Source: Stutzerimonas stutzeri (lineage in GTDB: Bacteria; Pseudomonadota; Gammaproteobacteria; Pseudomonadales; Pseudomonadaceae). Taken from it: a stretch of DNA of 64,000 nucleotides. The position numbers and the translations under genes are program-made. Positions within the stretch are counted from its first letter, which is position 1. Every line of letters starts with the position of its first letter. The notes under the pieces were generated by a model that was given only the letters and a program-made list of their open reading frames with translations, was not told where the DNA came from and made no database searches. Below are positions 55,732-64,000 of this stretch, piece after piece. The stretch spans positions 1-64,000 of the forward strand of contig NZ_JAMOIE010000013.1 of assembly GCF_024448935.1 (NCBI RefSeq), written 5' to 3'.

Positions 55732-56816
55732 GGTTGGCGGGGTGGGTCGACCGGCGGCTCTGCATAAAGATCCGACAGTTTATAGAGATCATGCACATGG
55801 CGCAGCAGGACCATGATCACTGCCGCAACTGGCAATGCCAGGAGCACGCCGGTAAAACCAAACAGTTGCCCCCCAGCCAGCACCGCGAAAATCACCGCAA
55901 CGGGGTGCAGGCCGATACGGTCACCCACCAACAGCGGGGTTAGAAGTACGCCTTCCATCATCTGCCCGACCGTAAACACCGCCGCAACGCCAAGCAATGG
56001 ATAGGGCTCCAGACCAAACTGGAACAGCACGGCAATCACTGCCGCGCCTATGCCCACCACGAAGCCCATGTACGGCACGATGCTGGCGAGGCCAGCCAGG
56101 ACGCCGATCAACAATCCCAATTCGACACCGACCAACATGAGACCGGCGGAATAGACCACAGCCAGCGCCAACATAACCAGCAACTGTCCACGCAGAAAGG
56201 CGCCGATGACCTCATGGCATTCACGCACCAGTGCCATGACAGCATCTTCGCGCCGCCGCGGCAGAAGCGTGCGCAGTTTGGCCATGATCAGATCCCAGTC
56301 CCGCAGTAAATAGAAACACACCACCGGCACCAGCAGGAGATTCGCCAACCAGGCCAGCAAAGCGATGCTCGACGCCGTAGCCTGACTGAGGATGATCGCC
56401 AGCACGTCCTTGGTGCTGCCGAGATTGGCGGAAAACGCGCTCTTGAGCTGATCGACGCGCCAGAAATCCTCGTCGAGGCCAAACTGCGCTTGCACCCAGG
56501 GCAGCGCCGTCAGTTGCAGCCAGTCCAGGCCCAGCGGTGCAAGCTGATAGAGATGCATCAGCTGCTTGCCGAGCATCGGAACCAGCACCAGCAGCAGCAA
56601 CAGACACAGCAGGGTGAACAGTGAGAAAACCAGAATCACGCCCCAGGTTCGGGACAGCTTCCAACGCTCCAGCCGGTCTACCAGTGGGTCGCCCAGATAA
56701 GCCAGCAGGATGCCGACCAGAAAAGGCGAAAGGATGGGTGACAGCTGATAGATCAACCAGCCAATCAAAAACAGCGCCACCAGCCATAGCCAGCGGTTGT
56801 TGTGGGTGAGGGTCAT
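55728..56816 (-). CDS. PerM/AI-2E-family transporter-like membrane protein
   Basis: The 362-residue protein has about seven to eight membrane segments and the AI-2E/UPF0118 layout (Leu-Ile-Tyr-Gln-Leu-Ser-Pro-Ile-Leu-Ser-Pro-Phe near residue 22, Pro-Tyr-Met-Gly-Phe-Val near 243, Ile-Gly-Leu-His-Pro-Val-Ala-Val near 298). Substrate uncertain; annotated as PerM in related species. It sits directly upstream of hda, as in Pseudomonas aeruginosa. Confidence 0.9.
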   Translation of the reverse strand: MTLTHNNRWLWLVALFLIGWLIYQLSPILSPFLVGILLAYLGDPLVDRLERWKLSRTWGVILVFSLFTLLCLLLLLVLVPMLGKQLMHLYQLAPLGLDWLQLTALPWVQAQFGLDEDFWRVDQLKSAFSANLGSTKDVLAIILSQATASSIALLAWLANLLLVPVVCFYLLRDWDLIMAKLRTLLPRRREDAVMALVRECHEVIGAFLRGQLLVMLALAVVYSAGLMLVGVELGLLIGVLAGLASIVPYMGFVVGIGAAVIAVLFQFGLEPYPLLGVAAVFTVGQMMEGVLLTPLLVGDRIGLHPVAVIFAVLAGGQLFGFTGVLLALPVAAVIMVLLRHVHDLYKLSDLYAEPPVDPPRQP

Positions 56817-56940
56817 GTTCTGAACGTCTTGTCTGGATGATCTGAGGCCGCTGACTACAGCAGGCGAAAGGGAAAATCATGAATCGATGGACGCCATGGA
56901 TGGCAAAGCACCCTCCGCTAACCGCAGGGCGCCACAACCC

Positions 56941-58077
56941 CTACCAACGGTAGCGCAGCAACGTGCCTCGATCGGCCGGCTCGGATTGCTCGCTTGCCGG
57001 TGCGCCCGGCTCGTCGAGAGGAGATTGGGCATCGATTGGCTGCGCTTCAGCGGCGCCGGCCGACACGTCACCGTCGCCGATAGGCTCGACGTCAGCATCG
57101 GCGCCCGCGGCGTCTATCGCTTGCATGTCAATTTCATCGGCAGCGACTTCCTGCAGCCGCGCCAAGGCCAGCTGAGCCCGCAGTTGCTCTGGACTGGCAT
57201 TGAGGCGATACACCAGCCGATCGCTTTCGACCCGCTGCAAGCGTGCGCCGAAGGGTTCAAGCAGGCGATCCAGCTCGGCGAAACGCTCCACGTCAGCCCC
57301 AAGCACCTCAAGCGTGATCTCAGCTCGGTCACCGGGCTTAACGCGGTAGTGCGGCGCCAGGAACGTGCTTACGGCGCGCATGACCTCATCGGCCAGCGCG
57401 GATCGGGTGTCGCCACTCGCCTTGCCCTGCGTCTGTTTGTCGCCAACCCAGAGGCGCCAGTTGGCTTGCCAGGTTTCGCCGGACTGTTTAGCCATGACGG
57501 TCAACAGCCCATCTGCATCGTAGCGCTCCGACACATCGCGAAGCGCCTGTGGATCCTTTGCTGTGACGGTCTCGGGGGTGGCCACGAGCTGCTCACTCAG
57601 ATCGGCCAACGGCAAACGCAACGGCAGGCCACGATGCTGGGCAGCCGCCCGTAAGTCGGAAGAGCCCTCCTGCGCGTCACCGACAAGCTGCGAGCCGTTA
57701 GCCGACTCTCCCAGCCACCAGACCAGGATGCTCGGGCGCTCAGCGCCCCATAATGAAAGCCCCGCTGACCGCAGCGCACGCTCGGTAGTCACCGGATCGA
57801 AGCTAACGATGACGGCGTCCCCCTCATAGGCATAGCGGCTCACCAGCTGCTGCGGATCGTTGCGCAATCGCGCCACGGCCTCCTGATCAGGGCTGGCGTC
57901 GCCGGTCAGACGCAGCACCAGCGTGTCGAAGGCGTTTCGTAGCGCCTCTTCGCGCTCGGCTGGTTGTTGGCTGGCAACCGGCTCACGTACCTTGTAGAGA
58001 TCGCTGACGGGTGCCGCCATGCCATGGGCGGACACGACTGCGCAGCACAGTGCGAGAAGACGGGAAGTTACGCGCAT
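56941..58077 (-). CDS. DUF2066 exported protein
   Basis: The 378-residue protein has a signal peptide (to about residue 22) and the DUF2066 domain with Ser-Ile-Leu-Val-Trp-Trp-Leu near 120. The C-terminal part is acidic and Ala/Pro-rich. It lies divergent from purM and upstream of perM-hda, the order seen in Pseudomonas. Function unknown. Confidence 0.85.
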   Translation of the reverse strand: MRVTSRLLALCCAVVSAHGMAAPVSDLYKVREPVASQQPAEREEALRNAFDTLVLRLTGDASPDQEAVARLRNDPQQLVSRYAYEGDAVIVSFDPVTTERALRSAGLSLWGAERPSILVWWLGESANGSQLVGDAQEGSSDLRAAAQHRGLPLRLPLADLSEQLVATPETVTAKDPQALRDVSERYDADGLLTVMAKQSGETWQANWRLWVGDKQTQGKASGDTRSALADEVMRAVSTFLAPHYRVKPGDRAEITLEVLGADVERFAELDRLLEPFGARLQRVESDRLVYRLNASPEQLRAQLALARLQEVAADEIDMQAIDAAGADADVEPIGDGDVSAGAAEAQPIDAQSPLDEPGAPASEQSEPADRGTLLRYRW

Positions 58078-58405
58078 ATTTTAAAAACTCGCTGGCTAGC
58101 CAGTCATGAGGGCCTGCCGGCCCCTTGCGGCGACCGGGTTCGGAATGATCAAGCGTTATACCTTAAACAGGCACCTGACTCGGGGCAACCGCAGCAGTCA
58201 CAGGCTGCGTACCGCACCGCGGAAAACCTCGCCGGTCCCTGGCAAACCTGTTCGACATCACCGTTCGCGGGATGGTCGCTGTGCGGCAAGCCTGATAAAA
58301 TCGCCCGCTTTCCGCAGACCGGTCCGGCGCCCTCGCAGCGTCGCGACTGAAACCTGGTTCTGACCCGGTCGCCCCTGCACTTCCCTTCACAGGTCCGGAT
58401 TCTTT
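58078..58405. other. Divergent gap between DUF2066 gene and purM
   Basis: About 330 bp without a supported gene, expected to hold the divergent promoters. No clear PurR-type operator or riboswitch was recognised. Confidence 0.5.
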
Positions 58406-59464
58406 ATGAGCAAGCAACCCTCCATCAGCTACAAGGACGCCGGTGTCGACATCGATGCAGGCGAAGCGCTGGTCGAACGCATCAAAGGCGTGGCCAAGCG
58501 CACCGCTCGTCCTGAGGTCATGGGTGGGCTGGGCGGCTTTGGCGCGCTCTGTGAAATTCCGGCCGGTTACCAGCAGCCCGTTCTGGTTTCGGGCACCGAC
58601 GGCGTCGGCACCAAGCTGCGCTTGGCATTGAACCTCAACCAGCACGACAGCATTGGCCAGGATCTGGTCGCAATGTGCGTCAACGACCTGATTGTCTGCG
58701 GTGCCGAGCCGCTGTTCTTTCTTGACTATTACGCCACCGGCAAGCTCGACGTCGACATCGCCGCAAGGGTTGTAACGGGTATCGGCGCCGGCTGCGAACT
58801 GGCCGGTTGCTCGCTGGTGGGCGGCGAAACCGCCGAGATGCCCGGCATGTATGAAGGCGAAGATTACGACCTGGCCGGTTTTTGTGTAGGCGTCGTGGAA
58901 AAAAGCGAAATCATCGACGGCTCACAAGTAGCCACCGGCGATGCGCTGATTGCCCTTCCGTCGTCCGGCCCACATTCCAACGGCTATTCGCTGATCCGCA
59001 AGATCATCGAGGTAGCCGGCACCGATATCGAAAACACGCAACTCGACGGCAAGCCGCTCACCGAATTGTTGATGGCACCGACACGTATCTACGTGAAGCC
59101 ACTACTCAAGCTGATCAAGGAAACCGGTGCGGTGAAAGCCATGGCGCACATCACCGGTGGCGGTCTCCTGGACAACATCCCACGCGTTCTGCCCGAAGGC
59201 AGCCAGGCGGTCATCGATGTCGCCAGCTGGCAGCGTCCGGTGGTCTTCGACTGGCTGCAGCAGCAAGGCAATGTCGATGAGCATGAAATGCACCGAGTGC
59301 TGAACTGTGGCGTCGGCATGGTGATCTGTGTCGCCCAGGATCGGGTCGAGGCCGTGCTCGACAACCTGCGCAGCTCTGGCGAAAGCCCTTGGGTGATCGG
59401 TCAGATCGCATCGGCTGACGAAGCTGCCGAACGCGTTGTGCTGAACAACCTGAAAAGTCACTGA
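58406..59464 (+). CDS. purM: Phosphoribosylformylglycinamidine cyclo-ligase
   Basis: The 352-residue protein has [11 protein letters not shown] near residue 8, Gly-Thr-Asp-Gly-Val-Gly-Thr-Lys near 70 and Gly-Gly-Glu-Thr-Ala-Glu-Met-Pro-Gly near 145, all PurM hallmarks. It closes the imidazole ring to make AIR. Its stop overlaps the purN start by 1 base. Confidence 0.98.
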   Translation: MSKQPSISYKDAGVDIDAGEALVERIKGVAKRTARPEVMGGLGGFGALCEIPAGYQQPVLVSGTDGVGTKLRLALNLNQHDSIGQDLVAMCVNDLIVCGAEPLFFLDYYATGKLDVDIAARVVTGIGAGCELAGCSLVGGETAEMPGMYEGEDYDLAGFCVGVVEKSEIIDGSQVATGDALIALPSSGPHSNGYSLIRKIIEVAGTDIENTQLDGKPLTELLMAPTRIYVKPLLKLIKETGAVKAMAHITGGGLLDNIPRVLPEGSQAVIDVASWQRPVVFDWLQQQGNVDEHEMHRVLNCGVGMVICVAQDRVEAVLDNLRSSGESPWVIGQIASADEAAERVVLNNLKSH

Positions 59465-60114
59465 TGAGCACACCTTGTAATGTCGTCGTGCTGATTTCAG
59501 GGTCCGGCAGCAACCTGCAGGCCCTGATCGACAGCCTCGATGAAGACAACAGCCCCGCGCGTATTCGCGCGGTGGTTTCGAACCGTGCAGATGCCTTGGG
59601 CCTGCAGCGTGCGCAAGCGGCCGACATCGATACGCATGTTGTGCAGCACAAGAATTTTGCTGATCGCGATGCATTCGATGCGGCTCTGATGGAAATCATC
59701 GACACATACCAGCCACAGCTGGTGGTGCTGGCCGGCTTCATGCGCATTCTCAGCGCAGGCTTCGTTCGCCACTACCAGGGTCGCCTGCTCAACATCCATC
59801 CGTCCCTGCTACCGAAATACAAGGGACTGGATACCCACCGCCGGGCACTCGATGCCGGCGACCAGGAACATGGTTGCAGCGTGCACTTTGTTACCGAAGA
59901 GCTCGACGGCGGCCCTGTGGCCATACAGGCCTGCTTGAAGATTGAACCCAACGAAAGCATCGGCAAGCTGACCGATAGAGTGCATGCAGCCGAGCACATC
60001 ATCTATCCGCTGGCTGTTCGCTGGTTCGCCGAGGGCCGCTTGCGCCTTGCCAAGCAAGGCGCGATGCTGGACGACATGCTGCTGCCGGCCACCGGCCATC
60101 TATTAAGAATCTAG
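59464..60114 (+). CDS. purN: Phosphoribosylglycinamide formyltransferase
   Basis: The 216-residue protein has Ser-Gly-Ser-Gly-Ser-Asn-Leu-Gln near residue 11, Asn-Ile-His-Pro-Ser-Leu-Leu-Pro near 107 and a downstream Asp for formyl transfer from 10-formyl-THF. Standard length. Co-transcribed with purM. Confidence 0.97.
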   Translation: MSTPCNVVVLISGSGSNLQALIDSLDEDNSPARIRAVVSNRADALGLQRAQAADIDTHVVQHKNFADRDAFDAALMEIIDTYQPQLVVLAGFMRILSAGFVRHYQGRLLNIHPSLLPKYKGLDTHRRALDAGDQEHGCSVHFVTEELDGGPVAIQACLKIEPNESIGKLTDRVHAAEHIIYPLAVRWFAEGRLRLAKQGAMLDDMLLPATGHLLRI

Positions 60115-60122
60115 GAGACATT

Positions 60123-60833
60123 ATGCATCGTGCCTTGCTGCTCGCTCTTGCCGTGCTGGCCCTGCCGGTCCAGGCTCTTGAGCTGAAGCCTTTCTCCGCC
60201 AGTTACACCGCGGACTGGAAACAGGTACCTGTCAGTGGCACTGCCCAGCGCAGCCTGGAAAAACGCGATGACAATACCTGGGAGCTGGATTTCGAAGCCT
60301 CGATGCTGGTCGCCAGCTTCAATGAGCGCAGCGTTTTCACAGTCGAAGGCGAGACCTTCCTGCCACAGAAGTACCGACTCAAACGCAGCGGGCTGGGCAA
60401 GGGCAAATCCATCAAGCTCGACTTTGACTGGCAAGCCAAACAGGTGGCCGGAGAAGACCGTGGTGACCCGGTGAAGCTACCGCTGAATCGCGGCCTGCTG
60501 GACAAATCCACCTATCAGATCGCGCTTCAGCAGGCGGTTGCAGCGGGCGAGAAGAGCATGAGCTATCAGGTCGTAGATGGCGACGAGATCGAAACCTACG
60601 ATTTCCGCGTCCTGGGAGAGGAAAAAATCAGCACGAAGGCCGGTCAGGTCGATGCGATCAAGGTCGAGCGTGTGCGCGATCCGACGCAGAGCAAGCGCCA
60701 GACCCTCCTCTGGTTTGCGAAGAACTGGGATTACATGCTGGTCCGCTTGCATCAGGTGGAAAAGGACGGCAAGGAGTACCAGATCATGCTCGAAGAAGGC
60801 ACCGTCGACGGCAAAGCCGTAAAGGGTGACTGA
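60123..60833 (+). CDS. DUF3108 exported protein
   Basis: The 236-residue protein has a short signal peptide (to about residue 19) and a DUF3108 beta-barrel-like domain with Phe-Ser-Ala-Ser-Tyr-Thr-Ala-Asp near residue 24. It follows purN by 8 bp, as in Pseudomonas. Function unknown; probably periplasmic. Confidence 0.88.
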   Translation: MHRALLLALAVLALPVQALELKPFSASYTADWKQVPVSGTAQRSLEKRDDNTWELDFEASMLVASFNERSVFTVEGETFLPQKYRLKRSGLGKGKSIKLDFDWQAKQVAGEDRGDPVKLPLNRGLLDKSTYQIALQQAVAAGEKSMSYQVVDGDEIETYDFRVLGEEKISTKAGQVDAIKVERVRDPTQSKRQTLLWFAKNWDYMLVRLHQVEKDGKEYQIMLEEGTVDGKAVKGD

Positions 60834-60890
60834 TTTCAACCGCGCCAGCCTGCTGGCGCGGTACCGCCCGCTGCCACGCCGAGTTCGTCC

Positions 60891-61556
60891 ATGACCTGTC
60901 CCCGCCCCTTGCTGCTCCTTCTGCTGCCGATTTTCGCTGGCTGCCAAGCGCTGCCCTGGCACGACGGGCCTCCCCGGCAAGCAGTCGAACGGCTGCAGGG
61001 CGAGGTCATGCGCAACGACGGCAGGCTGCTGTTGCATAGCTGCCAGGGTCAGCGGCAGGTCGAGTTGCTCGATGCCGGGGCGACCGGACTGCCCGACGAT
61101 GCCCAGGCGTTGCTCTCCGACGACGGTCGGTCGCTGTTCGCCGACGTGCGCGGCAGGCTGACCTCACGCGCCGATGGCAGCAGCCAAATGCAACTGACTC
61201 AGGTCTATCGCCTTCAGCGCGAAGGACCCGGCTGCGACGCGAGCGGATTCCACCAGTTGACACTGCGCGCCGGCGGTCACGAACCGGGGTGGAGCGTTCG
61301 GATCACGACCAAAGGCCTGTTGCTCGAGCGACCCGACCAAGCGCCGCTGGCGGTGCCCTATCTGGAGGAGCAGTTGCCGGGCGGGCAGACCAGCTTCAGC
61401 AGCGAAGCCAACAGCCAACGCATCGACCTCTGGGTCGCCCCGCAACGCTGCGTCGACAGCGCCACCGGCGCCATCAGCCACCTGACCGCCGAACTGCGCG
61501 TGGACGACCAAACCCTGCGTGGCTGCGCCTACTACGGTGGCGCCCGCAACGAATGA
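60891..61556 (+). CDS. Lipoprotein (COG3650-like)
   Basis: The 221-residue protein has a lipoprotein signal (Ile-Phe-Ala-Gly-Cys, Cys near residue 18), with a C-terminal domain containing Gly-His-Glu-Pro-Gly-Trp-Ser-Val near 126 and Thr-Leu-Arg-Gly-Cys-Ala-Tyr near 210, resembling the COG3650/META-like domains of membrane lipoproteins. Function unknown. It lies between DUF3108 and dapC. Confidence 0.8.
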   Translation: MTCPRPLLLLLLPIFAGCQALPWHDGPPRQAVERLQGEVMRNDGRLLLHSCQGQRQVELLDAGATGLPDDAQALLSDDGRSLFADVRGRLTSRADGSSQMQLTQVYRLQREGPGCDASGFHQLTLRAGGHEPGWSVRITTKGLLLERPDQAPLAVPYLEEQLPGGQTSFSSEANSQRIDLWVAPQRCVDSATGAISHLTAELRVDDQTLRGCAYYGGARNE

Positions 61557-61608
61557 ACCTATCGAAGCGCCTGTCGACGCGCTTCCCTACGCTTCGAAGA
61601 TCCCGATC

Positions 61609-62805
61609 ATGAATGACGACTTGTCCCTCCTGCAGCCCTACCCGTTCGAGAAACTTCGCCGGTTGCTCGCCGGCGTGCAACCGCCAGCCGACAAGCGCCC
61701 GATCGCGTTATCGATCGGCGAGCCGAAACACCCGTCGCCGGATTTCGTGGCCCAGGCACTGGCGGCCAACCTCGACCAACTCGCGGTGTACCCGTCCACC
61801 CTTGGGATTGCTGCGCTGCGTGAATCGATTGCCCGCTGGTGCGAGCGTCGCTTCGGCGTGACGGCGAACAGTATCGACCCGGCGCGCCACGTGCTGCCGG
61901 TCAACGGCACCCGTGAAGCGCTGTTCGCCTTCACCCAGGCCGTGGTCAACCGCAGCGCCGAGGCGCTGGTGATCAGCCCCAATCCGTTCTACCAGATCTA
62001 TGAAGGCGCAACGCTTCTGGCCGGCGCCACACCGCATTATTTGCCCTGCACCGCCGAAAACGGCTTCAATCCAGACTTCGATGCGGTCTCGGCAGAGGTC
62101 TGGCAGCAGGCGCAAATCCTGTTCCTCTGCTCTCCGGGCAACCCGACCGGCGCGCTGGTCCCGCTTGAAACGTTGAAGAAGCTGATCGCATTGGCGGACG
62201 AGTTCGACTTTGTCATCGCAGCGGACGAATGCTACAGCGAGCTGTATTTCGACGAAGACCAGGCGCCCGCCGGCCTGTTGACTGCATGCGCCGCACTGGG
62301 GCGCGCGGACTTCAAACGCTGCGTGGTTTTTCACAGCCTTTCCAAACGCTCGAACCTGCCGGGGCTGCGCTCCGGGTTCGTCGCCGGCGATGCCGACATT
62401 CTCAAGGCGTTTCTGCTGTACCGCACCTACCACGGCTGCGCCATGCCGGTGCAGACGCAACTGGCCAGCATCGCCGCCTGGAACGACGAAACGCATGTAC
62501 AGGCCAATCGTCAGCTGTATCGCGAGAAGTTCGACGCGGTGCTGGACATCCTCACCCCTGTGATGGAGGTGCAGCGTCCCGATGGCGGTTTCTATCTATG
62601 GCCGAAGACGCCCTTCGATGACCAGCAGTTCACGCGCGAACTCTTCGCCAGCGAACACGTGACCGTGGTTCCGGGCTCCTACCTGGCACGTGAAGTGGAG
62701 GGTTTCAGTCCTGGCTCGGGCCGGGTACGCATGGCGCTAGTGGCGCCGCTCGCCGATTGCGTCGAGGCTGCCGAGCGCGTCCGCGCCTGCATCGCCAAGT
62801 CGTGA
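61609..62805 (+). CDS. dapC: Succinyldiaminopimelate transaminase
   Basis: The 398-residue class I/II aminotransferase has Ala-Asp-Glu-Cys-Tyr-Ser-Glu-Leu-Tyr near residue 205 and the PLP Lys in Phe-His-Ser-Leu-Ser-Lys-Arg-Ser-Asn near 245. In Pseudomonas this gene (dapC) acts in lysine and diaminopimelate synthesis and lies upstream of yffB and dapD; the same order begins here. The start at 61609 was chosen over the longer frame because it overlaps no upstream gene and gives the family N-terminus (Leu-Gln-Pro-Tyr-Pro-Phe-Glu-Lys). Confidence 0.92.
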   Translation: MNDDLSLLQPYPFEKLRRLLAGVQPPADKRPIALSIGEPKHPSPDFVAQALAANLDQLAVYPSTLGIAALRESIARWCERRFGVTANSIDPARHVLPVNGTREALFAFTQAVVNRSAEALVISPNPFYQIYEGATLLAGATPHYLPCTAENGFNPDFDAVSAEVWQQAQILFLCSPGNPTGALVPLETLKKLIALADEFDFVIAADECYSELYFDEDQAPAGLLTACAALGRADFKRCVVFHSLSKRSNLPGLRSGFVAGDADILKAFLLYRTYHGCAMPVQTQLASIAAWNDETHVQANRQLYREKFDAVLDILTPVMEVQRPDGGFYLWPKTPFDDQQFTRELFASEHVTVVPGSYLAREVEGFSPGSGRVRMALVAPLADCVEAAERVRACIAKS

Positions 62806-62842
62806 TATCGGAGCCGGACGTTGCGGCGTCCGGCTTACCGAT

Positions 62843-62989
62843 TCAGGCCACCCCTGGCGGGATCATGTCCTTACCGTAGTCGCGCAGTTTTTCCAGATTT
62901 TCCGGTTTCATGTGCTCTGGAATATCTGCAGTGACGGGCTCGTCGCTTTTGTCACGCTCGTCCACATCCGGCTTTTCGGGCTCGTTCAT
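62843..62989 (-). CDS. Small acidic protein (48 residues)
   Basis: This frame has a perfect AGGAGG ribosome site at 62995-63000 and encodes a charged, Glu/Asp/Lys/Pro-rich, soluble peptide ending Ile-Pro-Pro-Gly-Val-Ala. It lies 11 bp downstream of the next small gene, in the same direction. Function unknown. Confidence 0.7.
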   Translation of the reverse strand: MNEPEKPDVDERDKSDEPVTADIPEHMKPENLEKLRDYGKDMIPPGVA

Positions 62990-63000
62990 GGCGTCCTCCT

Positions 63001-63246
63001 TCAGATCGCATGTTCTTCCCAGATCAGCTCACCTTCATCGCTGATCTCCCTGACCTTGGTCAGCGCTGCCTCGGCTGCCGTCTCGGCCTCGGAGGCAAGG
63101 TCGTAACGGCGCCCGTTAGCGACTTTGAAAACATGTGCATTTTCGTCCGTGCCGCGACGCTTGACGGCGATCACCGCCTCGAACCCCTCGTCAGCAGGTA
63201 CGGCGGACGAAATGGCCTCGTGGTTCTCGAAATGCTTGCGTGCCAT
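63001..63246 (-). CDS. Small conserved protein, function unknown
   Basis: The protein of about 81 residues begins Met-Ala-Arg-Lys-His-Phe and has a compact mixed composition (Ala-Val-Lys-Arg-Arg-Gly-Thr-Asp-Glu near residue 26; Ala-Asn-Gly-Arg-Arg-Tyr-Asp near 43). An ATG at 63258 or further upstream is possible. Cotranscribed with the 48-residue gene downstream. No family recognised. Confidence 0.7.
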   Translation of the reverse strand: MARKHFENHEAISSAVPADEGFEAVIAVKRRGTDENAHVFKVANGRRYDLASEAETAAEAALTKVREISDEGELIWEEHAI

Positions 63247-63384
63247 ATATGACCTCATCGTTGCGATTGTGATCAGTGGACAACGTAGAGGGAGAAAAAG
63301 ATCGCGCGTCTTCTTCGTGACCCAGTCGCTGAACCCATGGCACTGCCGCGACTCCACCTATAAACAGACCACCGGGAGCCTGTT

Positions 63385-63729
63385 ATGCCCATGAACGAAA
63401 CCTACGCGGTCAGCGCCCCTTCCCGCGACGAGGTCGATACACTCGAGGGCCTCACCCTGCTCGAGTTCGGCACAGATTGGTGCGGTCATTGCCGCACGGC
63501 GCAGCCCTTACTCGCCCAAGCCATGGCCGCGCGCGACATCCGCCATCTGAAAATCGAGGATGGACCCGGCCGCCCGCTCGGTCGTTCATTCCGGGTCAAG
63601 CTCTGGCCGACCTTGATTCTGATGCGCCAGGGAGAGGAAGTGGCTCGAGTGGTGCGCCCTGGCGACATTCAGGCGATCGAGCGATTGCTCAGCCAAGCCG
63701 GTCGCGCCACGGACCAAGGCACCTCCTGA
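63385..63729 (+). CDS. Thioredoxin-family protein
   Basis: The 114-residue protein has the redox motif Trp-Cys-Gly-His-Cys near residue 32 and the cis-Pro segment Leu-Trp-Pro-Thr-Leu near 76. No signal peptide, so cytoplasmic. A GHC active site differs from the usual GPC of thioredoxin. Confidence 0.88.
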   Translation: MPMNETYAVSAPSRDEVDTLEGLTLLEFGTDWCGHCRTAQPLLAQAMAARDIRHLKIEDGPGRPLGRSFRVKLWPTLILMRQGEEVARVVRPGDIQAIERLLSQAGRATDQGTS

Positions 63730-63829
63730 GCGACAGCGCATCCTGCCGGGCAGCGCCCCAACGGGCGGCAGGCTTCGCCTCATCGTGGCATAATCCGCGG
63801 CCCAGTTTGGCCGGAGAACCGGAGCTGTT

Positions 63830-64000
63830 ATGCCCGATGAAAGCAAGGGACGCTGCCTGTACGGCATCAAGGCGTGCGACACCATGAAAAAAGCCCGTAC
63901 CTGGCTTGACCAGCAGGGGCTAAGCTATGAATTTCATGACTACAAGAGTGCCGGCATCGACCGCGTCCACTTGCAAGCCTGGTGCAATGAACATGGTTGG
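63830..64000 (+). CDS. ArsC/YffB-family protein (5' part only)
   Basis: The first 57 residues lie in the window: Leu-Tyr-Gly-Ile-Lys-Ala-Cys-Asp-Thr-Met-Lys-Lys-Ala near residue 10 is the YffB active-site segment. The rest continues past the right edge. In Pseudomonas yffB follows dapC and precedes dapD. Confidence 0.88.
   Translation, partial: MPDESKGRCLYGIKACDTMKKARTWLDQQGLSYEFHDYKSAGIDRVHLQAWCNEHGW

Overview
The window looks like a chromosome segment of a Pseudomonas-type gammaproteobacterium, most likely the Stutzerimonas (P. stutzeri) group. The evidence is a high GC content and a Pseudomonas-style core gene order on the right (proS; hda-perM-DUF2066 divergent from purM-purN-DUF3108; dapC followed by a YffB/ArsC-like gene). 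The genus is inferred from gene content and order, not from a marker gene.

Region 1 (1 to about 22.1 kb) is a P2-like prophage that enters from the left edge. Nearly the whole P2 late block is present: T, E/E', FII and FI; I, J, W and V; S, R, overlapping spanins, endolysin, holin and X; L, M, N and O on the minus strand; P and Q on the plus strand. A 19-bp dyad TGTA-N11-TACA occurs three times, at the places where P2 has its Ogr-activated late promoters (before FI, before V, and between O and P). A candidate cos lies just past Q and no early genes follow, as in phiCTX-type prophages where cos and att are adjacent and the early genes sit at the other end. Between the tail fibre gene and FI, where P2 carries its fun(Z) moron, there is a complete diversity-generating retroelement (DGR): a lectin-fold target with a 3' variable repeat, an Avd-like protein, an adenine-rich template repeat and a reverse transcriptase with DGR motifs. 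By my hand alignment 15 of 24 template adenines differ in the variable repeat, against 12 of 99 other bases.

Region 2 (about 22.1 to 29.9 kb) is an AT-rich inverted-repeat stretch at the presumed phage/chromosome junction, then a small membrane peptide, a periplasmic rhodanese, an MscS channel, acetyl-CoA synthetase, a DUF2254 membrane protein and a badly broken HMG-CoA-lyase-like pseudogene.

Region 3 (29.9 to 43.8 kb) is an unusual co-directional island: a TldD/TldE-like protease pair, tonB-exbB-exbD, a TonB-dependent receptor, and a YejABEF-type peptide ABC importer. Together these could carry a peptide-like substrate across both membranes and cleave it in the cytoplasm. It is bordered by decay: the lyase pseudogene on the left; a LysR pseudogene, an intact CaiB/BaiF CoA-transferase and an IS5-family transposase remnant on the right. 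An OprD-type porin gene beyond it carries a one-base frameshift.

Region 4 (48.3 to 64 kb) is ordinary chromosomal backbone: proS, a lipoprotein, a lytic transglycosylase, a TlpA-like thioredoxin, YihY, ArsC, WrbA, DUF2069, Hda, PerM, DUF2066, purMN, DUF3108, a lipoprotein, dapC, three small genes and the start of yffB.
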